Shown here one piece after another: positions 26,351 through 34,329 of a stretch of DNA of 64,000 bases. Origin of the DNA: an uncultured Collinsella sp. (GTDB taxonomy: Bacteria > Actinomycetota > Coriobacteriia > Coriobacteriales > Coriobacteriaceae). Where the stretch lies: NCBI GenBank assembly GCA_959019775.1, contig CAUEPS010000009.1, forward strand, positions 6,298 through 70,297, written 5' to 3'. The notes under the pieces are model-generated. The model was not told the origin of the DNA. It saw nothing but the letters and a program-made list of their open reading frames with translations, and did not search any database. Each line of letters starts with the position of its first letter. Within the stretch, counting starts at the first letter, position 1. A program made the position numbers and the translations under genes.

Positions 26351-27563
26351 TAGACGCCATCCCCTCAATATCCAAGTGGTCAGAATCGCCCGATTCGTGT
26401 CTGGGCAATAAACGCCCCTTACTCCGCAGGGGTAAGGGGAATAATAGCAGAGCGCCCGAACGTTGCTGCAGAACAGTCACCGTTCGGGCGCTCACACGGC
26501 GCGAATTGCACACGCCGGCTTGATTGACTCGCGTCGACGATTGCTCGCCGTCGATGTCGGTCGCGACGGCCTCCTCAATAGCCTCGACGCCTTCGACCGA
26601 CAGATCCTCTTTGCCGTGGCAGAACTTCTTATCGACCCAGCCGGTCAGAATCGGGGCCATGATTGCCGTGATGATGACGGCGGTGGCGATCTGCGCATAC
26701 GCGGTGGGCGCAAGCTCGGCATAGCGCGGAGCGACCTCGGCGAGGGCGACCGGCGTGGTCATAGCCGTGCCGGCGATAGTGGAGCAGGCAACGGCCGCCT
26801 TGCCGTTACCACCGCACAGGCGCTCGAACGCAAAGGTGATAGGGCCGACGATAAAGAGTGTGATGAGGCCCAGCAGGATGCCCGAAATGCCGCCGGTGAT
26901 AAAGCTCGAAAGGCTCATGGACGCACCGAGCTGAAAACCGATGACAGCAATCGCGGGATTGGCGCCGGGGACCAGCAGGTTCTTGATAAACGGGAACAAG
27001 TTGCCCAGGACCATGCCGATAACAAGCGGCAGGATGGATCCGATGATGGTGCCGACGGGGATGTTGGCGAGACCCGAGACACCGAGGATGATCATCGTGA
27101 CGGCGGGGCCGGCCGTAAAGAACAGGATACCGACAGCGCCCTGTTCGGACTCATCGCCGAACTCGCCCATGATGCCCGTATAGAGCGCCATGTTGCAAAA
27201 CGTGATGCCGCCGATGATAGACACGGAGCTCAGGCCCAGGAAGTTGTCGTTAAAGAAATATGCCACACCCAAGCCAAGGGCCGCCGCAACAACAAGCTTG
27301 GGGATCAGTACGACGATGCCGGTCTTGATAGCGCCCGGCGTGGACTTAAAGCTGATGCCGGCACCCACAAAAAGCAGAATCGCGGCAACGATGGTGTTGG
27401 AGCCGCCGCGGCAGGCAGCCGTAAAGAAACCGCCGATCTCAAAGACCTGCGGACAGAAGGTGTTGAGCAAAAGGCCAACGATCATGGGATAGATCATGAT
27501 GTCGCCCGGGATACGCGGTACCTTGAATTTCTTTTGCTCGTTGGCGGTCGCTTCCTGTGCCAT
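26343..27563 (-). CDS. kdgT: 2-keto-3-deoxygluconate permease (KdgT-like) with a C-terminal extension
   Basis: 406 residues from the ATG at 27563. The first ~330 match KdgT: about ten membrane helices with FKVPRIPGDIMIYPMIVGLL, NTFCPQVFEIGGFF, STPGAIKTG and TTPVALAEVAP. It imports 2-keto-3-deoxygluconate, from pectin or alginate breakdown, with protons. The family usually ends near residue 330. Here the frame runs about 75 codons more through two perfect hairpins (26450-26493 and 26415-26439), and the tail is rich in Arg and Ser like translated non-coding DNA. A CAA codon in VNQAG is one change from TAA, so a lost stop is possible. Confidence 0.85.
   Translation of the reverse strand: MAQEATANEQKKFKVPRIPGDIMIYPMIVGLLLNTFCPQVFEIGGFFTAACRGGSNTIVAAILLFVGAGISFKSTPGAIKTGIVVLIPKLVVAAALGLGVAYFFNDNFLGLSSVSIIGGITFCNMALYTGIMGEFGDESEQGAVGILFFTAGPAVTMIILGVSGLANIPVGTIIGSILPLVIGMVLGNLFPFIKNLLVPGANPAIAVIGFQLGASMSLSSFITGGISGILLGLITLFIVGPITFAFERLCGGNGKAAVACSTIAGTAMTTPVALAEVAPRYAELAPTAYAQIATAVIITAIMAPILTGWVDKKFCHGKEDLSVEGVEAIEEAVATDIDGEQSSTRVNQAGVCNSRRVSARTVTVLQQRSGALLLFPLPLRSKGRLLPRHESGDSDHLDIEGMASSG
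26415..26493 (-). terminator. terminator-like hairpins inside the kdgT extension
   Basis: GAGCGCCCGAACG / CGTTCGGGCGCTC, a perfect 13-bp stem (26450-26493), and CCCCTTAC / GTAAGGGG (26415-26439). On the minus strand TGCTATTATT follows the first stem. They look like the original terminator of kdgT, now inside its reading frame. Confidence 0.6.
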
Positions 27564-27775
27564 GAAACCCCCATTTCCGCTGACGCGGAACAAAAGCCCA
27601 CGTCACACTTTGCTACAGTAAAGTTTGACCATGGTACCAGAAGAAGCAGACCGGCTCGGTGAGAAATTCGATTCGTTGGGTCAGGCAACGACACGGCAGA
27701 ATCATCGCCCGACAGCAACCGAGTTCACCTACAATTGCCACCGGATCGAAAGACACAGCTTTTTAGGAAGTCATT

Positions 27776-28588
27776 ATGACAGCTATCGATCGGGGCCGGG
27801 CGACCGCGGCCTTCAAACGCTATACCGATGCTTACGATGCCGCCAATCCGCGCATCGCACTCAAAATCGAGCATACGTACCACGTTGCCGAGGCATGCGA
27901 TGCCGTGGCGCGTGAGCAGGGCTGGTCACCGCAGGACATTGACCTAGCTTGGCTTTGCGGCCTGCTGCACGATATGGGCCGCTTTGAGCAGCTGCGACGC
28001 TGGGACACGTTTAAGGACGCCGAGAGCATGAGCCATGCGGCGTTGGGCGTCGAGGTTCTCTTTGGCGAGAACCCCGACGACACGCCCGCCACAACAAGCA
28101 TCCGAGATTTTATCGAGACCGAAGAGCACGACGAGCTCATCCGCGCGAGCATCGCCTATCACAGTGACTTTCGCCTGCCGGCACAACTCGACGAGCGTAC
28201 ACGGTGCTTCTGCGATATCGTACGCGATGGCGACAAGATCGACATTATGCGCACCATCGCCGACAGCACCGTCGACACCATCCTCAAGGTGGATGAGAAC
28301 ACGTTTCTCGCCAGCCGCTTCTCGACACCGGCGCTTACCGCCTTTGACGAACACCGCTGCGTCGCACGCGACGAACGCGACGAGGCCGCCGACTACCTGG
28401 TGGGGCTCATCTGCTTTATGTTTGAGCTCGTCTATCCAGCGAGCCGCGCGCTAGCGCGCGAGCAGGGCGATATCTACCGCCTACTCGACGCGCCCTTTGG
28501 CATTACGCACCCCTTTACCGATCCCGCCACGCAAGCGACCTGGGAGCGCCTAAAGGACGAGATGCGCGACTGGCTGGCGCGCGCCTAG
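27776..28588 (+). CDS. HD-domain phosphohydrolase
   Basis: 270 residues with an HD domain: His in HTYHVAEACDAV near 33-36, HD in GLLHDMGRFEQ at 65-66, and a later AYHSDF and RDGDKIDIM with the closing Asp. These metal-binding residues point to a phosphohydrolase of nucleotides or phosphoesters; the substrate is unknown. ATG after TTAGGAAG. It overlaps the convergent etfA stop by 4 bases. Confidence 0.85.
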   Translation: MTAIDRGRATAAFKRYTDAYDAANPRIALKIEHTYHVAEACDAVAREQGWSPQDIDLAWLCGLLHDMGRFEQLRRWDTFKDAESMSHAALGVEVLFGENPDDTPATTSIRDFIETEEHDELIRASIAYHSDFRLPAQLDERTRCFCDIVRDGDKIDIMRTIADSTVDTILKVDENTFLASRFSTPALTAFDEHRCVARDERDEAADYLVGLICFMFELVYPASRALAREQGDIYRLLDAPFGITHPFTDPATQATWERLKDEMRDWLARA

Positions 28589-29790
28589 CGCTCAAGCTGG
28601 GCCAGCAGCTCCTCGACGACCTCGACGGCATCGCCGACAACCTTGTACTGGGCGGCACCAAAGATGGGGGCATCCGGGTCCTCGTTGATGGCGATAATGC
28701 ACTCCGCCCCACCGATGCCGGCAAGATGCTGGATGGCGCCCGAAACACCGATACTCACGAGAAGCTTGGGCGAAACCGATACGCCCGTCTGGCCAATCTG
28801 ATGGCGATACTCCAGCCAGCCGGCCTCCACGACAGGTCGCGTGCAGCCAAGCTCGGCTCCCAGAACCTCGGCGAGCCTTCGCATCAGCGGCAGGTTTTTC
28901 TTGGAACCAATGCCGCGACCCACAACGACCAGGCGCTCGGCATCGGCGATCGAAGCCTGCTGCCCCCACTCCTCGGCGGGAATCGAGATCTCGACACGAG
29001 CCTTAGCATCATCCGCAAGTGATATCTGGGTGATCGTGCCGGAGCGGCCGTAGTCAAAGTCGGACGCCTTAAAGATGCCAGGACGCACCGTTGCCATCTG
29101 GGGACGATGATTGGGGCAGACGATGGTGGCCATCAGGTTGCCGCCAAACGCCGGGCGCGTCTGCTGCAGCAGGCCCGTCTCCGTATCCATCGAAAGTACG
29201 GTGCAGTCAGCCGTAAGGCCCGTCTGCAAACGCACGGCAACGCCGGGTGCCAGTTCGCGGCCAAAAGCGGTCGCACCGTACAGAATGGCCTCGGGCTTGC
29301 GTTCTGCCACCAAATCGCAGATCAGCCGAGCGTAGACCTCCGCATCGTTTTGGCGCAGACGCTCGTCGCGACAGACCAGGACCTCGTCTGCACCGGCGCA
29401 AACCAGATGCTCCAGGTCACCGAGAGAACCCTTGGGGCCCATACCGACCAGTGTCACCAGACGGCAGCCGCGAGTATCGGCAAGCTCGCGGCCCTTGCCC
29501 ATGAGCTCATAGGCAACGGGATTCACCGTATCGTGCTCGTCGGTCTGCGCGAATACCCAAATGTCTCGATATGCATCAAGGTCCACCGCACCAGCGGCCT
29601 CGTCACGCTCGATCGAGATAGCGTTGACGGGGCAGGCATCGACGCACCCACCGCATAGAATGCAGCCGTCGGTTACGCGGGCACAACGGTTGGGCCGCTC
29701 GCCTTCCACTACGATGCCGCCCGAGGCACAGGCGCGAACGCAGCGACCGCAGCCGATACAGGCTTCGCTATCGATAATCAGTCCGCTCAT
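28585..29790 (-). CDS. etfA: electron transfer flavoprotein alpha subunit with ferredoxin domain
   Basis: 401 residues. The N-terminus carries two 4Fe-4S motifs, CIGCGRCVRAC and CILCGGCVDACP, followed by an ETF alpha domain with the FAD-binding GRGIGSKKN and QIGQTGVSVSPKL. This ferredoxin-ETF arrangement is that of LctC in the confurcating lactate dehydrogenase of Acetobacterium woodii. It passes electrons between NAD(H), ferredoxin and the lactate dehydrogenase. Third gene of the operon after the dehydrogenase and etfB. Confidence 0.93.
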   Translation of the reverse strand: MSGLIIDSEACIGCGRCVRACASGGIVVEGERPNRCARVTDGCILCGGCVDACPVNAISIERDEAAGAVDLDAYRDIWVFAQTDEHDTVNPVAYELMGKGRELADTRGCRLVTLVGMGPKGSLGDLEHLVCAGADEVLVCRDERLRQNDAEVYARLICDLVAERKPEAILYGATAFGRELAPGVAVRLQTGLTADCTVLSMDTETGLLQQTRPAFGGNLMATIVCPNHRPQMATVRPGIFKASDFDYGRSGTITQISLADDAKARVEISIPAEEWGQQASIADAERLVVVGRGIGSKKNLPLMRRLAEVLGAELGCTRPVVEAGWLEYRHQIGQTGVSVSPKLLVSIGVSGAIQHLAGIGGAECIIAINEDPDAPIFGAAQYKVVGDAVEVVEELLAQLER

Positions 29791-30606
29791 CTATGCCATC
29801 CCCTCGATAATCTTGGCAAGTTTTGCCGCCTGCTCGGACGCCGTGCCCTCAACGGCCTCGCACGTTTGGTCGCGGTCGGGCACAAACGATCGCACGACCT
29901 GTGTCGGCGAGCCGGCAAGGCCGCAGCGCGCGGGGTCGGCGTTCACGTCGGCAGCGTTGACCACGCGCACGTCCGCCTCCTCGGCCGCACGAATGCCGGC
30001 AATGCTCGGCATGCGCAGTTGACCAATCTCCTTGGCAGTCGTCATCGCGCACGGCATCTCAAGATAGACCGTCTCCTCGCCGGCATCGCAGCCGTGAACA
30101 AGCGCCAGTGAGCCACAGGTCGTAAAGCCCGCGCTCTGCACGCAGCTCACGTCGGTCACGCAGGGAATCTCAAAAGCACCGGCAAGCTCGGGTCCAATCT
30201 GGGCTGTATCGCCGTCCACCGCCATCTTGCCGCAGATGAGCAGGTCAAAGTCCTCGTCGAGCGCCTCGATGCCGCACTTGAGGGCATAGGTGGTTGCCAG
30301 AGTATCGGCACCTGCAAAGGCGCGATCGGTTAGCAGCAGCGCGTCATCGGCGCCTCGGGCGATGCAGTCGCGCAATAGCGATTCAGTCGCGGGGATGCCC
30401 ATCGACACCACCGTTACGCGCACGTCCATGCCAAAGCCGATAAAGTCGTCCTTCAGCGCCAGCGCGCATTCCAAAGCGCTCGCGTCAAAAGGATTAATGA
30501 CCGCCTGTTTGCCATCGCGCACGATAGTATTGGTCTTGGGGTCCATCTTGACCTCGGTGCTTCCGGGCACCGCCTTGACGCACACCACCATATGGAAATC
30601 GCTCAT
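29791..30606 (-). CDS. etfB: electron transfer flavoprotein beta subunit
   Basis: About 271 residues, starting at ATG 30606 or the GTG at 30612. The ETF beta signature is clear: VCVKAVPGSTEVKMDPKTNT, ADTLATTYALKCGIE, DLLICGKMAVDGDTAQIGPELA. It binds the second FAD or AMP and the NAD(H) of the complex. If the GTG is used, its start overlaps the dehydrogenase stop by 4 bases, and etfA follows at once. Confidence 0.93.
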   Translation of the reverse strand: MSDFHMVVCVKAVPGSTEVKMDPKTNTIVRDGKQAVINPFDASALECALALKDDFIGFGMDVRVTVVSMGIPATESLLRDCIARGADDALLLTDRAFAGADTLATTYALKCGIEALDEDFDLLICGKMAVDGDTAQIGPELAGAFEIPCVTDVSCVQSAGFTTCGSLALVHGCDAGEETVYLEMPCAMTTAKEIGQLRMPSIAGIRAAEEADVRVVNAADVNADPARCGLAGSPTQVVRSFVPDRDQTCEAVEGTASEQAAKLAKIIEGMA

Positions 30607-30608
30607 CT

Positions 30609-32210
30609 TCACGCGCCCCCTTTCTGGACGAGCTCATCCAAGAGCTTCTCCGAAAACAGGTTACCGCGACCCAGCTGCCCGGCAGGATCGAGCTGGAGCT
30701 TGAGGCGCGCCGACTCGACCATGACCTCGTGACCGTACATCGTCTCCAAGAAGTCCGCCTTGATCTTGCCGACGCCGTGTTCGGCGGAGACGGCGCCTCC
30801 CATGGCCGTGACCTCGGAAGCCCACTGGGCAAAGAGTTCTCCGCCACGGCGGTAATCCTGCGCATCGCGCGGCAGAATGTTCACATGCAGATGGTTGTTA
30901 CCGATGTGCCCCCAGGCGGCAGATTCAAGCCCACTTTCGGCCAACGTGCGGCGATAAAGGGCGATGACATCGGCCAAGCGTGCGTTGGGCACCGACATGT
31001 CCGAGCCCAGTTTGGTGATGGTGGGATCCGTGCGGCGACGCTCGTCGATGAGCATGTTGACGCTCTCGGGCACCGCATGGCGGAAGAATCGCTGACACTC
31101 GCGATCGACCTCGGTGCGCGCGACCCATGTCGCATCGTCGCTGCCGCCCGCAAGCTCCAGTACCCACCCCAAGTGATACAGCTCCTCAGTCGCCTGGGCT
31201 TCGTCGTCGCAGTCGAGCTCCACGTAGACACAGACCTTGGCGTCTTTGTCGAGCGCCGGCAGCGAGGCGAACGCGGTCGACTGCTCACGCTGACGACGCA
31301 GGATATCCAGGGCTCCCGCATCGAAATATTCGATGGCAGCCGCGTGGGGCAGGACGGGACGCACAGAATCGGTGAAGGACACAGCCTTGTCTTCGCTGTC
31401 AAAGAAGCAGCTCACGCCCCAAACGACCGCAGGCGCCGACTGCAGGGCAATCTCGAGCTCGGTGATGACGCCGAGTGTGCCACACGCACCGATAAACAGA
31501 TCGATGGCATCCATATCGTCAGCGACGAAATAGCCCGAAGCATTTTTGGTCTTGGGCATGGTGTAGTCGGGAAGGTCGAGCTCGAGCGTGCGGCCCTGCA
31601 CCGTGACGAGCGAAAGGCGACGGCCCTGCGCAAAAACCTCGCCACGGTGAAGCTCGAGCAGGTCGCCATCGGCCAGCACGACATGAAGGCCCGTGACGTG
31701 AGGGCGCATGGGGCCGTAAGCGTAGCTACGGGCGCCCGAAGCGTTGCATGCCGCCATGCCGCCCAGGCAGGCAGATGCCTCGGTGGGATCGGTAGGAAAG
31801 AATTGCTCGGGAGCTTCCTGGAACTCCTCGTAGACCTCAAGCGATGCCTGGTCCCAGCCGGCAGTCGGCAGAACTTTCTTGCCCAGTTGCTTGCGCAGCT
31901 CAGACAGCACGACGCCGGGCGCCACACGCAAAAGAAAGCGGCCCTGCTCATCGCGGCGAATGCCTAGGTAGCGATTCATACGGGAAGTATTGAGAACGTG
32001 ACCGCCATGAGGCACGGCGCCGGCGGCAAGACCGGTCCGGGCGCCCTGAACCGTCACCGGGACACGCTCGGCATGGAGCTTTTTCAAAATGGCGCGGACC
32101 TCGTCCTCCGTTGTCGGAAACGAGATGCTCGAGGCCTCGCCCGATGCGCGAGACTCATCGCGACCATACTCTTCGAACTCGTCGGTGAAGGGTTTGATGG
32201 TTGCAGACAC
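30609..32210 (-). CDS. FAD-linked D-lactate / 2-hydroxyacid dehydrogenase
   Basis: 533 residues, GTG start at 32210 behind AGGGGGAG. It is a GlcD/DLD-type flavoprotein: PCMH FAD-binding domain (VPVTVQGARTGLAAGAVPHGG; GMAACNASGARSYAYGPMR) and the C-terminal FAD-oxidase domain (AWGHIGNNHLHVNILP, AEHGVGKIK). With the two ETF genes downstream it fits LctD of lactate-oxidising anaerobes, which drive lactate oxidation by NAD+ with reduced ferredoxin. Glycolate or another 2-hydroxyacid is possible. No lactate permease or GntR regulator is next to it. Confidence 0.92.
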   Translation of the reverse strand: MSATIKPFTDEFEEYGRDESRASGEASSISFPTTEDEVRAILKKLHAERVPVTVQGARTGLAAGAVPHGGHVLNTSRMNRYLGIRRDEQGRFLLRVAPGVVLSELRKQLGKKVLPTAGWDQASLEVYEEFQEAPEQFFPTDPTEASACLGGMAACNASGARSYAYGPMRPHVTGLHVVLADGDLLELHRGEVFAQGRRLSLVTVQGRTLELDLPDYTMPKTKNASGYFVADDMDAIDLFIGACGTLGVITELEIALQSAPAVVWGVSCFFDSEDKAVSFTDSVRPVLPHAAAIEYFDAGALDILRRQREQSTAFASLPALDKDAKVCVYVELDCDDEAQATEELYHLGWVLELAGGSDDATWVARTEVDRECQRFFRHAVPESVNMLIDERRRTDPTITKLGSDMSVPNARLADVIALYRRTLAESGLESAAWGHIGNNHLHVNILPRDAQDYRRGGELFAQWASEVTAMGGAVSAEHGVGKIKADFLETMYGHEVMVESARLKLQLDPAGQLGRGNLFSEKLLDELVQKGGA

Positions 32211-32556
32211 GCGAACTCCCCCTTTAGCTAACTACAGTGTTTGCAGGGAGATGTTACCGCATCGTTTTGTCGACGTGTTCGAGACCGTCTCCATAATTGG
32301 CGATTTTTACGTTCGTGCAATTCGGCGAGCGGCAAGGTTTCCTCGGCAGACGATGCTTTTGACACATATCGCTTTACCGCCAGCGACCACGCAATTGTTG
32401 CTCGAAAAAAGTTGAAGTAATTTTTACCATCTTTTACCTGCGGAGATGTCAATCCGTCAAGCATTTGGTCAGAAATTGGTCAAGTAGTGACTGATACGGT
32501 CGGCATCGACAGCCAAAACCAATGGAAGTTTTGGCCCCAGAAGCAGGGAGGTTCCC
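32211..32556. other. 346-base divergent spacer
   Basis: Between the lactate dehydrogenase operon (leftward) and the exported-protein cluster (rightward). It should hold both promoters. The only clear signal is the tandem heptamer at 32465-32482. No gene seen; a 78-codon leftward frame here lacks a start signal or recognisable features. Confidence 0.5.
32465..32482. promoter_or_regulatory. tandem TTGGTCA heptamers
   Basis: TTGGTCA occurs twice, 11 bases apart, one helical turn. It is a plausible regulator site for either divergent operon. It lies about 255 bases from the lactate dehydrogenase start and 75 bases from the start of the rightward cluster. Confidence 0.3.
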
Positions 32557-32853
32557 ATGGCATATTACTGGCCCCAGTACGGCGTCGCCATCGAGGTCGA
32601 CGACGATCCCTATCTCCTGCCTTTCGACGAAGAGGCGTTCCCCGATACGGCGGTCTACCACGTCACCACCGATGTTATCTGCGACCCCGAATCGTTCTCG
32701 GCGCTCGCCCACCACATCGCGCGTATCCACAACATCGAGCTCCCTCACGACTTCGACGAGCTCATCTACTCGCGCCGCCTGATGCTTCACATGCTCTTTG
32801 GAGCGGACCCGTCCACGTTCGCACGTGTCTACACCACCAAGGACGCCGCATGA
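32557..32853 (+). CDS. small cytosolic protein, first gene of the exported-protein cluster
   Basis: 98 residues, not recognised. Acidic, with aromatic residues at the start (MAYYWPQYGVAIEVDDD), no signal peptide and no membrane helix. ATG follows CAGGGAGG. The stop overlaps the next start (ATGA). Its position suggests a cytosolic helper or regulator of the exported products; that is inference only. Confidence 0.7.
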   Translation: MAYYWPQYGVAIEVDDDPYLLPFDEEAFPDTAVYHVTTDVICDPESFSALAHHIARIHNIELPHDFDELIYSRRLMLHMLFGADPSTFARVYTTKDAA

Positions 32854-33359
32854 GTGCGAAGAAGCCGCCCCGCCTTGCAGGACTGGGGCGTCGCAAGAAA
32901 CTCGTCGTTGTCTGCCTGGCTATCGTCTGCGCCCTCATCGCCGTAGGGCTATACGCCTGGCAGTCGCAGCCCGTGTCCGAAGCGGGCGCCTCAGTCACGA
33001 CGGCAGAGGGTAAGTCGCGCCAAGAAATCCAGGATGAGCTCGACGCCATCGTCCGCGACAACATGATGACGATCTCGGTCGCGCCGGTCGCACAGCTGCA
33101 GGAAGGCGGCAAGTTGCGCGTCAACGTGCAAAACGTCCAAGACAACAAGTTTCCCCAGCGCTTCCGCGTGATTCAAAACGACGAGACCATCTATGAGTCC
33201 GGTGTGGTCGAAACCGGCAAGACGGTTGAGACCTGCCCCGCCGGCGATATCCAAGAAGGCGAGGCATATATCGAGATTCAGGCACTCGATGCCAAGACCT
33301 ACGACACCCACGGCAATCCGACGCGCGTCAAAGTGCGGGTGGCCCAGGCAGAAAGCTAG
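32850..33359 (+). CDS. membrane-anchored protein with an extracellular beta domain
   Basis: 169 residues, not recognised. A basic start (MSAKKPPRLAGLGRRKK) is followed by one membrane helix (LVVVCLAIVCALIAVGLYAW, about 18-37), giving an N-in, C-out single-pass protein. The outside part is about 125 residues and looks all-beta (RFRVIQNDETIYESGVVETG, TRVKVRVA), perhaps Ig-like. Coupled to the preceding gene by an ATGA overlap. Confidence 0.75.
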   Translation: MSAKKPPRLAGLGRRKKLVVVCLAIVCALIAVGLYAWQSQPVSEAGASVTTAEGKSRQEIQDELDAIVRDNMMTISVAPVAQLQEGGKLRVNVQNVQDNKFPQRFRVIQNDETIYESGVVETGKTVETCPAGDIQEGEAYIEIQALDAKTYDTHGNPTRVKVRVAQAES

Positions 33360-33446
33360 TGACCGACGCACTCGCAGGGGCAGCACCCTGTCCCCATTCG
33401 TCCAACCATCACGGAAACAGTCCGTGACGAGCAGAAAGGATCGATT

Positions 33447-34049
33447 ATGAACACACCCATGAACCTGAGCGGAGCCAGGGCACTCGCCGTGGGCGCAGGG
33501 CTTACGCTCGCACTTGCGATGGGCGCCGCGCCAACGGCGGCCATGGCAGAGGTGCGCGTTGGAACCACCGATGTGACGGTGAAGGCCGACATTAGCAATG
33601 TTTCGTTTAAGGCGCCAACGGTCATCCCCTTTGCCGCCCAAGCCGACGGAAAGCTTGTAGGACCCTCCGACAAGACGATTACCATCGACAACCTCTCGGC
33701 ATATGGCATCCACGTCACCAACATGAAGGTCACGGCCAAGAACGACTGGACAATCGTTGCAGACGCAAAGACGGACTCGGCCCAGAACTCCATCGATTTT
33801 AAGGTTGGCCCCGATAAGGCAGAAAAGGACGCCAGCTCGGCGACTCAAACTACGGGCCTCGATCTTTCCAAAGACGTAAGCTTCGACATGAAGTACAAGG
33901 GCATTGCCGACGGAACGGACAAAATCAAGCTCAATGTGAGCGGCCACGTCGCCCGCGTCACGCGTGACATCTACCACGCCGACGGTACGGGAGATCAAGT
34001 GGCAAGCATCACCTGGACGGTCGAGCCCGGTGCGCACGCCACGTCCTAA
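33447..34049 (+). CDS. secreted beta-rich protein
   Basis: 200 residues, not recognised. Signal peptide with AAPTAAMA-E as the likely cleavage site near residue 34. The mature part is rich in Val, Thr, Lys and Asp with alternating pattern (VRVGTTDVTVKADISNVSF; DKTITIDNLSAYGIHVTNMK), as in pilin-like or surface beta-sandwich proteins. No cysteine, no sorting signal and no lipobox, so it may be released or polymerise. ATG after AGAAAGGA. Confidence 0.75.
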   Translation: MNTPMNLSGARALAVGAGLTLALAMGAAPTAAMAEVRVGTTDVTVKADISNVSFKAPTVIPFAAQADGKLVGPSDKTITIDNLSAYGIHVTNMKVTAKNDWTIVADAKTDSAQNSIDFKVGPDKAEKDASSATQTTGLDLSKDVSFDMKYKGIADGTDKIKLNVSGHVARVTRDIYHADGTGDQVASITWTVEPGAHATS

Positions 34050-34290
34050 GGCGATCGCACTGGCCGCCATCGTCGGCATCTTGGCGTCCGCGCCTGCCAT
34101 GGCCTTTGCTCAACAAGAGCAAGCGCAGGCGGCCACAGAAGTGACCGTCGACCTTTCGGGTCTTAATCGCGACAGTCGTCACGAGCCGCTCGCTCAGACG
34201 AGCGACACCCGGCAACTCATTGCGATAGGCGTCGCCACGACGGGAGCAGGACTGACGTGCCTTGGCCTGCACATCAAACGCAACCAATAG
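34030..34290 (+). CDS. small exported protein with a degenerate cell-wall sorting signal
   Basis: 86 residues from a GTG at 34030 inside the end of the previous gene (20-base overlap in another frame). It has a signal peptide ending AMAFAQQ, a 40-residue mature part, and a tail LAQTSD - hydrophobic stretch (LIAIGVATTGAGLTCLGL) - HIKRNQ. That layout is that of LPxTG sortase substrates, but with Ala for Pro and Ser for Gly. It could be a weak sortase substrate or simply a membrane-anchored peptide. The start is uncertain because no strong ribosome site is visible. Confidence 0.6.
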   Translation: MRTPRPKAIALAAIVGILASAPAMAFAQQEQAQAATEVTVDLSGLNRDSRHEPLAQTSDTRQLIAIGVATTGAGLTCLGLHIKRNQ

Positions 34291-34329
34291 CCAAGCACGA
34301 CCGGAGTACGCGGAATAGATAGGAGAACC

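Noticed and set aside
32228..32464. 78-codon leftward frame in the lactate/surface spacer
   Set aside because: No start signal and no recognisable features.
33367..33395. GGGGCAG...CTGTCCCC as a further REP hairpin
   Set aside because: Arms are short and imperfect, and there is no second copy.
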